Program-made: the position numbers and the translations under genes | Part shown: piece by piece, positions 26,717-38,600 of the stretch | How positions within the stretch are numbered: position 1 is the first letter of the stretch | Layout: each line of letters starts with the position of its first letter | Source of the DNA: Siphonodentalium dalli | Taxonomy: Eukaryota; Mollusca; Scaphopoda; Gadilida; Siphonodentaliidae | Assembly: GCA_032622095.1 (NCBI GenBank) | Contig: CP136069.1 | Span: forward strand, 46,848,194-46,912,193 | Length of the DNA: 64,000 nt | Direction of reading: 5' to 3' | The notes under the pieces: model-generated | What the model saw: only the letters and a program-made list of their open reading frames with translations | The model's database searches: none | What the model was told of the DNA's origin: nothing

Positions 26717-27791
26717 TGCTCTCGCAAGGTGGGATCGGTCAATGTACGTCAGGTAATGGCATTGTGTAACTGTGTTTAAAACATAAGGAAAATATGTTGG
26801 CTAGGTATAGATAGTCATGGTGTATCTCTTCTCTGGGTTTTTTTTATTGGTTCAGAGATGTAGAATAATATTTTGAGTCGGAAAGACGTCCAGTAGATTT
26901 ATTCACACTTCTTTCCACTTCTTTTCATTAACTTGTTATTAATAAATAATCTGCTAAATACTTATAAGTGTGACATCTTTTGATTATATTTTTTTCATGG
27001 AAATAATAATAACACATCACGTTCGAAACAGTTTAATAGAATTGTGGGTTGTTATTGCTGCTGAATAGAGATAGATAATCAATACTAATATTGATAATAC
27101 GGTATAACTCTGAGTTAAGAATAAGAAAGGACGAAGCTTAGAGTAGGCATATGGGCTATCACATGTAGGGTTTAGGTTTTGTTTTAAATGAGTTGTTAAG
27201 TAAAAATAATTGTTTGTATTCACATACCTTATCATCACTTTTAATTGCTCAATGGGCAATACGTTTAGTGGAAGAGTAGCAAATTTGATAATTATTTGAA
27301 GTTTTGAGCACATGTTTTCAGTGAATCAGGCAACAAGAAATTTGGCAGTGAAATTTTCAAGGTAAATTTCTTGTTTTTGTTATACAGTTTCCATCTAAAA
27401 TGTTTTTTTCTAAATCTTTTACATATGGGTCAACGTGTGTGCAACTAATTATATATTTTAGATGGACACAAACGTGTTTTCCAGTTTGATATTATTTGAC
27501 GTCTCCTGACTCTTAACATGTAAAAGCCATGAGTTTGACCAGGATTGAAGTCAATTGAGACCCTGTTGTAATCTTAATGCACAAACATTTGGATCTTCTA
27601 TCGAAATGGATATCAGCGAAGAGGGGGATACTTCATATTATTTCGTTAACTGTGTCGTTAACAACACAATTAATATGGTAACGCATAGAACATAGCCTTG
27701 TGGAAACCAAGCTGCAATGTTTGCCCAGTTTCATGTTTCGGATCACATAACTACATGTTGTTGTCTACCACGGAGGTACGAACCGATTACA
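26717..27791. other. Non-coding stretch, nothing recognised
   Basis: AT-rich sequence without convincing frames, splice-site patterns or inverted repeats that I could identify. Confidence 0.5.
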
Positions 27792-27893
27792 TTAAACGTT
27801 TGTCGGCGATACACCTACCGCAAACAGCTTGTATAGTAAGCCAATGTGCCACACTTTGTTAAATGCCTTGCTGATGTTGAAGAATAGTATAAG
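27792..27893 (-). pseudogene. Relic of non-LTR retrotransposon reverse transcriptase
   Basis: The minus-strand frame reads FFNISKAFNKVWHIGLLYKL, closely resembling the RT segment F[LV]DISKAFDKVWH.GLLYKL of many jockey/CR1-like LINEs. The catalytic aspartate position in that segment reads N, and the frame stops soon after. Upstream and downstream sequence shows no further RT motifs, so only a small fossil fragment survives. Confidence 0.65.
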
Positions 27894-29285
27894 GGGCCAA
27901 TTCGCGTACATTTTTGACTTAAAGTAAGATTTGTCCGACGCTGGGTTAAAACAATAAACGTTACATCGAAAATTGGTTGGGAAATTCAACTAAATGTATA
28001 TTAGTTAATGTATATTAGAGCTAACATAACCTATTTCTCTCAGTCTGAAAATTCCAACTGTTGTTTTAGTAATCAATTAATCGGTTTATGAATATTCGTG
28101 AAATCTAATTGTTGAACATTTTATCAAGATTAGAGAAAGAAAGACACCCATTCACACTGCCGCCTCGTCCCTGGTGAATGCAACTTAGCCTGAGGCCCAT
28201 CGTCTATATAACATCGACCGATACAACGCGAATGCGAATTACAATTTCTCTATATTAAATATGTATGTCATTTTTTCCCAGTTGGATCGCCAAACATTAA
28301 CCAGTCGATGTGTACAATTATACCCATACAAAATAGTTTGCGATGCACAAACGTGTACGGGTGTTTGTACGGCTCCCGTAGGCGTAGTCTACGCGATTAA
28401 ATAGCAAAATCACTATTATCCACGTAGACCAGGGGGGGGGGGGTCATTGATCTTTTCTGTAGACGGTTCTTTACAATAGAATGTTGTTTGTGTAACTAAA
28501 GCCTGATTGTCGGTCAGATCTCCGATTCTGTTCAGGCTGATCGCTGACGACATTCCAGCTTTTGTGTTTATCATGATGAGTGCTTCATTCAACAGTTTGC
28601 TATTAAACATCAAAATTCCTCTTCCAACTGGATATGTGACTTGCGACACATGTCAACCGATTGGTTCTTCTGGATTCGTGATGAAATCTGCCTCATGTCT
28701 GTTTTTCATGTAGTTCGTTTCAGATAAATTAATGACATGAAAAACAATCGAAATCTAATAGCTCTGAGCTTTTACGGGAATGGTATGTTCCTCGAAGGAC
28801 ATAGTATATCCCCCCTACCCACACCCAAAGTAATAGTAATTTGGAGGTGTTAAATAGGACATTGCATCTTTAAAATTCACATCAATCGATTCACTACAAA
28901 CGTAGTTTGATATCCGTGAATAATTTCAGTGTTAAGATGCCTATGTTCAACGTTTTTTATGTCAAATCATAATGTACTGAAATTTCTATTTGCGCAATTA
29001 AATTGGAAATGTATCCATGACTATAACACTATTTTTCATTTTGCGTCACAAAAGTCACAGTTTTCGCAATTGATGACGCAACTTTTTTCTGTAGTATGTA
29101 TAGCATATAGTCAGGCGCTTCGCTTCTAATTAAACTATTTCTGCAGACGAAAGCTCTACCCACTAATGAATATGGATGGAAACCTTCAATCTACTTACAG
29201 TTTACCACAAAGGGACACGAAGCCGCATAATCCACGAAAGCCAGTGAACCTAAGGAGAATCAGCGGATACTCAAACTAACTGATC
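27894..29285. other. Non-coding 5' flank of the lectin-like gene
   Basis: No gene recognised. A run of 12 G lies at 28432-28443. The promoter of the downstream gene should lie in the right part, but no convincing TATA box or initiator is visible; an unseen 5'-UTR exon is possible. Confidence 0.5.
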
Positions 29286-29603
29286 ATGAAAAACATCGGT
29301 TGGATTGCCAGGGTGTTGCTAAGTTGCTATACGATGGTATATGTGTGTGCTTTAGCAGACGTCCTGGGGTCAAGGTTCATCGTATGTAAAGGGAGACAAG
29401 CCCCACTATTCTACAGTATATCTTTCATCGAGAACAGAACTGTGACATGTAAGCGCGACTGTGCCTTTGAATGTCTCGGAGACGAGTGGTGTACGTCCGT
29501 TGTGTTCTACGACACAGGGGTGTGTTCGCTGCTCAGAGATTCCTACATCGACAGACCATGTGACTTTTTCGCGAGCGAACAGGGAAGCAGTGTAATGTAC
29601 ATG
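29286..29603 (+). CDS. Lectin-like gene exon 1: signal peptide and PAN/Apple-like module
   Basis: 106 codons in phase 0, ending at ATG followed by donor GTGAGT (29604). An LLSCYTMVYVCALA core gives the signal peptide with likely cleavage after A24. The mature part has cysteines at 34, 55, 59, 63, 69, 80 and 92; CKRDCAFECLGDEWC is the compact PAN-like cysteine cluster. The unspliced frame would read only six more codons before a stop, so splicing is the better model. Confidence 0.75.
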
Positions 29604-32600
29604 GTGAGTCACATGAAGACATAATGAGACTTCTCTACTAGACTAGACTAGAATGGACGCCTTTGCCACAGGCACTCGTTGGATGTTTTGTTAGGCTGGC
29701 AATTCAAAACAAAACAATGTTTGGCTGACAACCATTCAAAACAATACAAATCATTCATTTGCAGAACTATTTTTTATCGTGTGAAGGAACAAAACAACAA
29801 TACTGATTAATCTATTCAGACATTATGCAGTTGTATGGTGATTTGTTCTAAAAAAATAGTTCTACAAATGGCTGCCAAAAAAAAACAAACATGCAATGAA
29901 AACTGTTTGATTTATTTTCACGCTGACAGCCATGATTTCAAATGGTAGACTGAGCGTATACCCTATTCGGCTTCATAGTCAGGGTGGCTTTTGCAAATAT
30001 TTCCTGTCCAATTCTCTATCGACCTACCTAAAAAATCTGGGTTTTTATTAATCCACTTTTTTTTACATAGTTGGAAAATATCTCTCATAGTGTGAGGGTA
30101 AAATGTTGTTGTAGTGCTATAGCATACATTGGCTATAAGGGATAATGATTTTTCCTTCAAATTGATTGTTTGAAATTGAGAGGTGTTTGAACATTCACTA
30201 CCTTTAGTTATAAAACCAGGAATTGAACCGCAATCACTTAATTTTACCCCGTCGTTTGAAAAAAGTGCTCACAGAAACGCTTTGATTTCATTTGTACATT
30301 TGGGCCCAGGACACTGTGGCATAACTATTTGCTCATTCTGATGTCAGCACCATAAAACATTTGTATACGCTTTTGTAAATTGGTGGCTGCATTTCTGTAG
30401 ACATTTTGTCGAGATGGGGTATGTGGTCATTGATATGTACATCTGGTTTTGGTATATTGTGAAGCTAAATTTAGCACTATATTAGTACAGTAGTGTGATA
30501 AATTTAGCACACCATCATACCAATACATATAGGATAAACATCTCTCGACCAATCAGAATATAGAAGCCCCATTTCTGGGTGAGGTGAAATATTACTTAAT
30601 ATGAACGTGCCTTTAAACAGTGTTCGGTGTGCTTGTTATGATTGGGTTGTCAGTGTAATAATATACTACAGGACTGCAAATAGCACATGTATATGGCCAA
30701 ATATATATAAAATGATGAAGTGTGAACGAATCATTACATGTTGCACGTCGCTGTCGTTACAGGTGTCTGGAAGACCACTAGATTCAACGCCAAGATATAT
30801 GTACGAAACTGTGAGTTTGAGTACTGTTCATAACATGCGGTCACTAGCGCTGAAGGGGTCAATATCACCTAGATAAGTGCTTAACACAGTGTTTGAAAAT
30901 GTGCTGAAGGGTACACAGGGTTTGCTATTGGCACTAACGCATTTACTTTAACTGTGTTCTTTAACATCTGGCGCCCACCAAGTAGTTTGTTTTCAGTAAA
31001 TTCAGTTCATTTTAATTGGAACATCAACAATTATTCTCTGACACAAATCCTGGCAGACGCGATTATTAACCCTTTACCCAACAAACCGGCCAAAACCGGC
31101 CAAATAAAGCTTCAACAGCCTAAAATATCTTCGGTCTGTCTCAATAGAACCATACAAATATGGATATCATTGGAACCGGCTCCTTGACCACATTGTGATA
31201 GTTACAGTTATGCCCTGTGCCAATGCATTCTCTTATATATGCGAGTCGACCATAGGTCGCCTCGCATATATAAGAGAATGCATTGGCCTAAAAAAAATCT
31301 TTTTTTTAACACTTTTTACCATTTTTTCTTACATTCTTTAACAATTTTATAATTTTTAATGTGTTAAGCCAATGCATTCTCTTATATATGCGAGGCGACC
31401 TATGGTCGACCCGCATATATAAGAGAATGCATTGGCACAGGGCCTTTCTGTTGTATAAAGCTGTGTACCATTCAGCACTATATTTGGTGAGAGTGACCCA
31501 TTCGACGTCACTGGTTGAGTGTGTACATATTTTGTAGTGTCCTCTTGTGTTGAGCAGATAACGATTATTCTAGAATAAGGATACGATGCACCCCCTGGGG
31601 AAATACCAGATATACCAACATATAATACACCAGTTGACAATGTTCACACGTTCGATTTCTGGCAGAAGCACACAAACTACCACATCCCTACCAAATTCAC
31701 AAAATTAGTCATCTCACCTAAGATATCCCACAATATATGTTTCTTGGACAAATCTTTCATATAATTCGACAAAGTCAATGGAAGCCAACTCGAGATATCG
31801 TGCCGAATACTTGCAAACCCGTCTAGGCCATAATATTTCCTTTCGTTTGATATATAACTCGACGGAGTCAATCGAAGCCATTTCGATACACAAAGCTATA
31901 TAATGTGCCAGAAAGCGAACGCAAAAGTGCTTATACAATAATGCATATATATACCTCAACTAACTGCCGACAGGCAAATGTTAGTAGTACAATTACGTGT
32001 GGAACTACATAGATGTTACTTTAGTCCAGGCACATTAGACGTGAAAGGGAAAAGTAAGGAAATAAATCGGGGAAAGCTGATTTTTTAAAATATTATTTAT
32101 GCCATATCATCGCGGACGCGACACGACAAGTCCCCTAAAATCCGAGTTGAGCTTTCTGAGTTAAATAATTTTGTCCATATATAAAAAAACAAACTTTTAT
32201 ATTTTTCACAATCATGGGAACAATCGGATGCTATAACACTTTTTCAGCCGAAACATATACAAAATGTACTCAATATTGTTCAATACACCATTCTCGAACC
32301 AGAGATATCAATTCAACGCGGGGATTTGAATGAATTTCGCAGATATTGATATAAAACAACATAATGACCCAAAAAATTACCAAAACAAAAAGAAGAAATT
32401 TGTTTTAAAAACTGCACAGACATCACTCCTTCAATAAGATATGCGGAATTAGCGACCATACATATGATATGTTAAGTTAACCAATATGACATACTATATT
32501 TGACTGTATGACATATTTTTTTCGAAAAAAAAAAATCCTCAACATCTGTTAGACACGCGAAATACTAGTATACATGCCTTTCAGCTTTGTTTCTTGCTCC

Positions 32601-35600
32601 TGGACGTCGACTGTCCGCCAATGAACTAATTATAACTTATTGATTTTATAATGATTCGAGAACAAGAGTGTGTTATATCCACACATCGGCGTAGAGTGGC
32701 TCTTACGTCATGGAACGCACAAGGATTTGCGAACACATCTCAAAATACCGAATGCTTGGAACATTTGTGTAAATATGACTTTATTACAATTTGTGAGACT
32801 TGGCACAAAGATGCATCAGATATACAAATAACAGGATACCGATGTATTGAAAACAGACCGAAATCTGATTCTATTAAAGGAGGGGTTGCATTTATTGTCG
32901 TACAGAGTACGAGAAATAGATTGAGAAAATACATCACCTAGATAATTATATTATAGCTGTTGAATTTAATGGTGGATTATTCAATTTACAATCCAAAATT
33001 GTTTTCATATCAGCTTACATTCCGCCCATTAACTCTTCAAGCTGGAAGACAATGGAGGAAAAAGAAAGAATATTCTCTTCTCTTAAGTTGTTGTTGAATA
33101 AATATGGGTTAAATGACATGATTATTTTAAGTGGAGACTTCAATGCGCGCACTGGGAAAATGCCAGACTATGTTACAGATGATAATGACAGATATGTTCC
33201 ACTACCGGAAAACTATATAATTGATACCATATGTCCCCGCGAAAATTTGGACGGACAAATCAACTCATTCGGTAGACAACTTATATCACTTTGCAAATCT
33301 TCATCTTTGCGCATTGTAAATGGAAGGACAACCGGTGACCTACTCGGAAACTTCACAAGTTACCAATATAATGGTTGTAGTGTCGTTGACTATATTCTAA
33401 TGTCTGAAAGATATCACTCAGATATTACCTATTTTTGTGTCAAATCACCGAACGAGTTTTCAGATCACAGTCAACTAGCTTTGCATATAGAATATACTCC
33501 TAAAAATACACGCGATCAACAAACTAAATTCACTTACGCTAAAGTTCAACATTCTTTGAAATGGACCCCAGAAAGTTCTCACAAAGCTGAAACAGCTCTG
33601 GGTACTAGGGAAATTCATAATAAGCTAATGCAATTACGATTAGGTACCTACGAAAACAATGAAAATGGAACTGAGAACGCGATTGAAAAATTCTCATCAA
33701 TTTTGACTGACGTAAACGGGAAAGCATCGAAACGGATTAATTGTCACAAAACACACCAGAAGAAGAAAAATAGATGGTTTGATAACAAATGCAAAACCCT
33801 CAAAAATGACATGAAAACCATTGCCCATGCTATGAAACAAAATCCATATGACAATTTATTGGTAAGCAACTTTCATGCAGCAAAAAAAGCCTATAAAAGA
33901 GAAATAAAACATAAACGCAAATTGTTTCACCAATCGTTACAGGATCAATTAACTTCTCTGGAAACTTGTGACCCGAGTGAATATTGGAACATTATTAAAA
34001 ATATAAGAGCGACCAAGCAATCTGAATATGATAGGTTCAACCCCGACTCTGCTGTCGAGTTTTTCAACGGACTATATTGTCGTGAAAATACTGATACAAC
34101 AGTTTATACTTTGAGAATAGATAAGCCATTGATTGCGAATAAACTTAATAATGAAAAAATAACACAAAGCGAAATTATCGCTGCTCTGCGAGAAATTAAG
34201 AACAAAAGAAATTATATAAATGGTATAAGAAATGAATTACTAAAAACAGTAGTTCCTATTATTATTGAAGATGTCACACGTCTCTTCAATATTGTACTTA
34301 AGTCTTCTCATTATCCAAGAAAATGGGGCGAATCAATACTGAAACCAATTTACAAAAAATGCGATAGGAGTGACCCCAATAATTACCGAGCGATTGCTCT
34401 GAGTAGTTCAGTAGGAAAATTATATAACAAAATTATAAATAAGAGAATAATGAAATTCTTAGAAGAAAATAATCCGATAAGTGAAAACCAATTTGGTTTT
34501 CGAAAAAACAAGAGCACAATAGATAGTGCTTTCATTTTGAAAACATTAATCGCTACGTACCAAAAACAAACAAAACCACTCTACGCAGCGTTCATAGATT
34601 TCCGTAAAGCATTTGACTCCATAGATAGGGAAATACTTTTCCAAAAAGTTAACCGCATTGGGATTACTGGTAACCTCTGACACACATTAAAGTCCATGTA
34701 CAATTCGAGTTATTATATGACGCGGACAAGGGATGGGGTGGGACCTAAACAATGATCAAATATTGGAGCAAGGCAGGTATGTACTGTGTCTCCCACACTA
34801 TTTAATATTTTTATAGATGACATATCGGAAATTTTTGACCAATCATGCTCGCGTGTGAATATTGGGAACACCGCCATCAATCATCTTCTTTTTGCCGATG
34901 ACCTTATCTTATTATCTGACTCACAGGACGGCTTACAAAATTGCCTGAATAATTTACAAGTATATGTAAATAACAACAACCTTGCAATTAATACTGAAAA
35001 AAGTAAATGCATGGTATTTCGAAAAAGAAAAACTCAGAAAAATTTCCCTCGTTCAAGATTGGCAATCTTCCCATTGCACTTGTTAATGAGTACACATATT
35101 TAGGCATTAGATTCTGTGCTAATGGGTCATCGAGAAAGGCACAAAATGAAGTAAGCAACAAGGGCATGAAGGCACTCTATTCGCTTGTTAGGTCACTACA
35201 ACAACACGATATATTCTCAATTAATTTGTGGATCAAACTGTATGATAAACTCATTAAACCCATTACACTATATGGTTGCGAAATATGGGCCTCTGATATC
35301 AACCTCAACAATATAGATACTGCGCCATGTGAATCGTCTCATCTCAATTTTTGCAAACGAGCACTTGGAGTAAACAGGAAAGCATCAAATCACGCGGTAC
35401 GTGCTGAGCTTGGTAGATACCCCGTTGTTTATGAAGCATTATCTCGTGCTACTAAATATGCGTTAAAAATATCGACTGCAGAAAAACATTCCCTCGTTCA
35501 TAAATCAGCCACAATGTCCGATGACCGCATAATCCCAAATAAGTGGTCCTTTAACTTTGACATTCCAAAACTCACGGAAATTATTGATAAAACTGATCAG

Positions 35601-38600
35601 TATTTGAAGAAAATTCAACACACTATTTGTGTGATAGTTTCAAGATTGACCATGTGTCGTGTTTCAGAAGAGATATATATAACGATGAAAAACCATCAGG
35701 TAAGAACAAATTGAGGGTGTATAGAGAAATAATGAGTGATTACCGATTGGAGCAGGGGGCGGTCGGAAAAAAATTTCAGGCACGTATGGCATTTTTTCCC
35801 TTTCGATCATTTTTTGTACCCACCCACCCCCACCGCCAAATTTTTTTCCGTTTTCGGCAGTTTTTTCCGACCATTTTTTGACACCCACCCCCCTTTTAAC
35901 ACTAAAACAGAGATTTGCGGGGGGGGGGGAATTCACTGTAAACAACTGTATATGAATTTCTGTGCATACTATTTATCATGGATGTTAACATGGACATGTA
36001 AATAAGAATGAGTCATTTTGAGGTCATTCGGCCAAAAAAACATGGCTGCCAGCGGCCATCTTGGATTTCAAAATTTGCAACAAAATACAACACGATAACT
36101 GCCTGCAGTCAGTTTACAGTTAGAATTACATTATTTCTCTCATTCAAAGTGGGTTTGAAGCCCAACTCATTGCCAAAACACTAAAAAACAAGCAGGAATT
36201 TTTTTTTTTAGTTGCGGAAAAAATTGCTTGTTAGTGGCTTTGACCACCCACACACCCCGGCATACGTGCCGGATTTTTTTTTTCACCCCCCCCCTGATTG
36301 GAGCCATATTTGGCCATAGTAAAAAATATCGAAGTAAGAAAGATCTTCAGCAAATTGCGGATTAGCAATCATACTCTAGAAATTGAAAAAGGGCGCCATA
36401 AACAACCGAAGATTCCTGTAGACAAGAGAATATGCAGAAAGTGTGGATTGGAAACGGAAACCGAGGAACATTTTATTTTAAAATGTCCTATTTACAAAAG
36501 CATTCGTCTCCGTTTCTTTGACGAAATAAATAAAGTAAATCATAAGTTTATTAATATGACTGATGCCCAAAAATTCATTTTCATACTTCGAAATGACAAA
36601 ACAGAAACGTGCAATATCATCTGCAACATGGTCCGTCTCTTTTTCCACAAAAGGTCTGAAACACCAGATTTTCAAGAACAAACATGAATTTGTTTTCCAT
36701 TTTAATTCCGATTACAATTGTGTATACTTATTGTATCATATATATATTTATTGTTATTTATGTTGTGACATCGGCCCCGTGTGGGTGTAATTGTCAATAA
36801 ACTTATCTTATCTTATCTTATCTATGATAAGTGGCCAATGCTTGTAAAAACATAACCCTACCCTGGCTCTCGTTACATTTTGCTCTTCCGCCAGTCCAAG
36901 CGCTTGTTGGAGGAAACACCACAACTGGGAAAGAGGCGATAAAAGCATGAAACTTGGCACGTATGTTGCTTATATGCTACTGCTCATTTTCATATGTGGC
37001 GACATTCGTGACAGGCTCTTCTTAGCATCGGTTGCTAGACAACTACCCCGCGTCGAATTAATGCATATGACTGACGTTATGTGAGTTCTAACAAACTAAA
37101 CTACGTTGTTTTGCATTTTTATGATGAAAATAATTGTTGTCAGTTTTGACCTGACTGACAAATTACCATATTTCTTACTTACAGGGGGTGACGGTTGTCA
37201 GAGACGCACCCAAAATCTGAAACTGCACGCATGACTGATATTATTTGTAGCTTTAACGAACTAAACTACACCAAATAGCACTTTTATGTTGAAAACAATT
37301 ATAATAGTTGTTGTTAGTGTTGAGCTGGCTGAAAAAATACCATATAATTCGTACTTATATGAGTGGTAACTGTTGCCAGGGTACCCAAAATACAAAAATG
37401 CACATATGACTGATATTATGGTAGTTTTAACTAAACTCGTTTTTTTTATGGTGAAAACAATTATAAATGTTGTTAGTGTGATCATAACCAGAATGTGGTA
37501 CAAGTTTAGTTTTCATATGGATACTATTATCCGTTATGCTCCATCAGTTCAGATATCGGGAATTCAAAGTGAGAGTTGAAAAGTTGTTGCTTATATTTAA
37601 TATGAGGCATGGCCATAATAGTTATATAAGCCATATACCCACAGAGCTAGATGTATAATGTAAGTCACGGACCCACTCTACTATATATGAAGAACATAGG
37701 GCCGCCACCAATATGTTAGCCATGGACCTAGCCTACAATAGTTAGATTAGGACCCAGGCACATATACATAGACATAGAACCCATGTCCATACATATATAC
37801 TACGGACGTAGGCTATGTATAGTCCATGCACCAGACCGCTTCATATAAGCCCTTACATATTGGCCTTGGATCCTGGCATCTATAGACTAGGCATACACCA
37901 TTTAACCACGATGTTAGACGGGTTATACCTGGTCACCGAGGCCGCAATGGAGCGATGTCGTGTTATAGAAATACAATAGTATACTCTATGGCGATGGCCC
38001 CAACCCATTATACATGTTGTATGATATCTAAGCTGCATGGTCAAGGACCATGACACGGTTACATGGTGCAAATACCCAAGTGCCCACAGGTAAACCATGT
38101 ACTCATATACCATAGACCAAGTCCGATGCACAATACATAGGACACCATGGATTCAGGGCCCTACATGTATATATGGTATAAACATATGGGACAATTTTGT
38201 GACAGACGAATCTATATATAGATATTGGCACTGTAGGTTGGCAATGGACACATGCCCATATGTGTAGACCATGGACCAAGGCCGATATATGTATGTCATA
38301 TAGCATTGTACCCAGGTATAAGCAGATGTCTATATGTAGGATATGAACACACCCCTTATACGTGATATATCTACACCAAAGACCCAGGCACGTTTAAGTA
38401 GTGCTAATACTCATGTGAATATAATTATGTATGCATCGGATACAGGTGCCTATAGGTAGAACATGGGCACAGGTCCCTAAATATAAGCTACGGAACATAT
38501 ATAGGAGACACATGGACCCCACGCCCTACGGGTAAGTCATGGACCAAAATGCATGTGCATGGATCGACATCTCTATATCCACATACTTACGCCCGTGTTC

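Larger units (their letters stand above)
29604..30762 (+). other. Intron 1 of the lectin-like gene (1159 bp)
   Basis: GTGAGT to TTACAG. Non-coding; holds two short inverted-repeat hairpins listed separately and otherwise nothing recognisable. Confidence 0.65.
32651..36823 (+). mobile_element. Degenerate LINE (EN-RT non-LTR retrotransposon, CR1/Jockey-like), interrupted
   Basis: Carries an AP-type endonuclease, a reverse transcriptase and a C-terminal C..C....H....C knuckle in order, and ends with AATAAA (36796) and a (TTATC)n tail (36802-36823). Ending in short tandem repeats instead of poly-A is typical of CR1/RTE-type LINEs. It carries several frameshifts and two internal stops, and a MITE is inserted at 35754-36295. 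It is dead and lies in the same orientation as the host gene. The 5' end is uncertain; there may be a few hundred bases of 5' UTR upstream. Confidence 0.85.

Noticed and set aside
28416-28713. Overlapping frames near the G-run as a small gene
   Set aside because: Opposite strands are both open, no signal peptide, domain or splice site supports either, and one frame reads through the 12-G run.
35627-36005. Open frames rich in F, P and H inside the MITE within the LINE
   Set aside because: They arise from T- and C-runs of the 542-bp MITE; no domain, and both strands are open equally.
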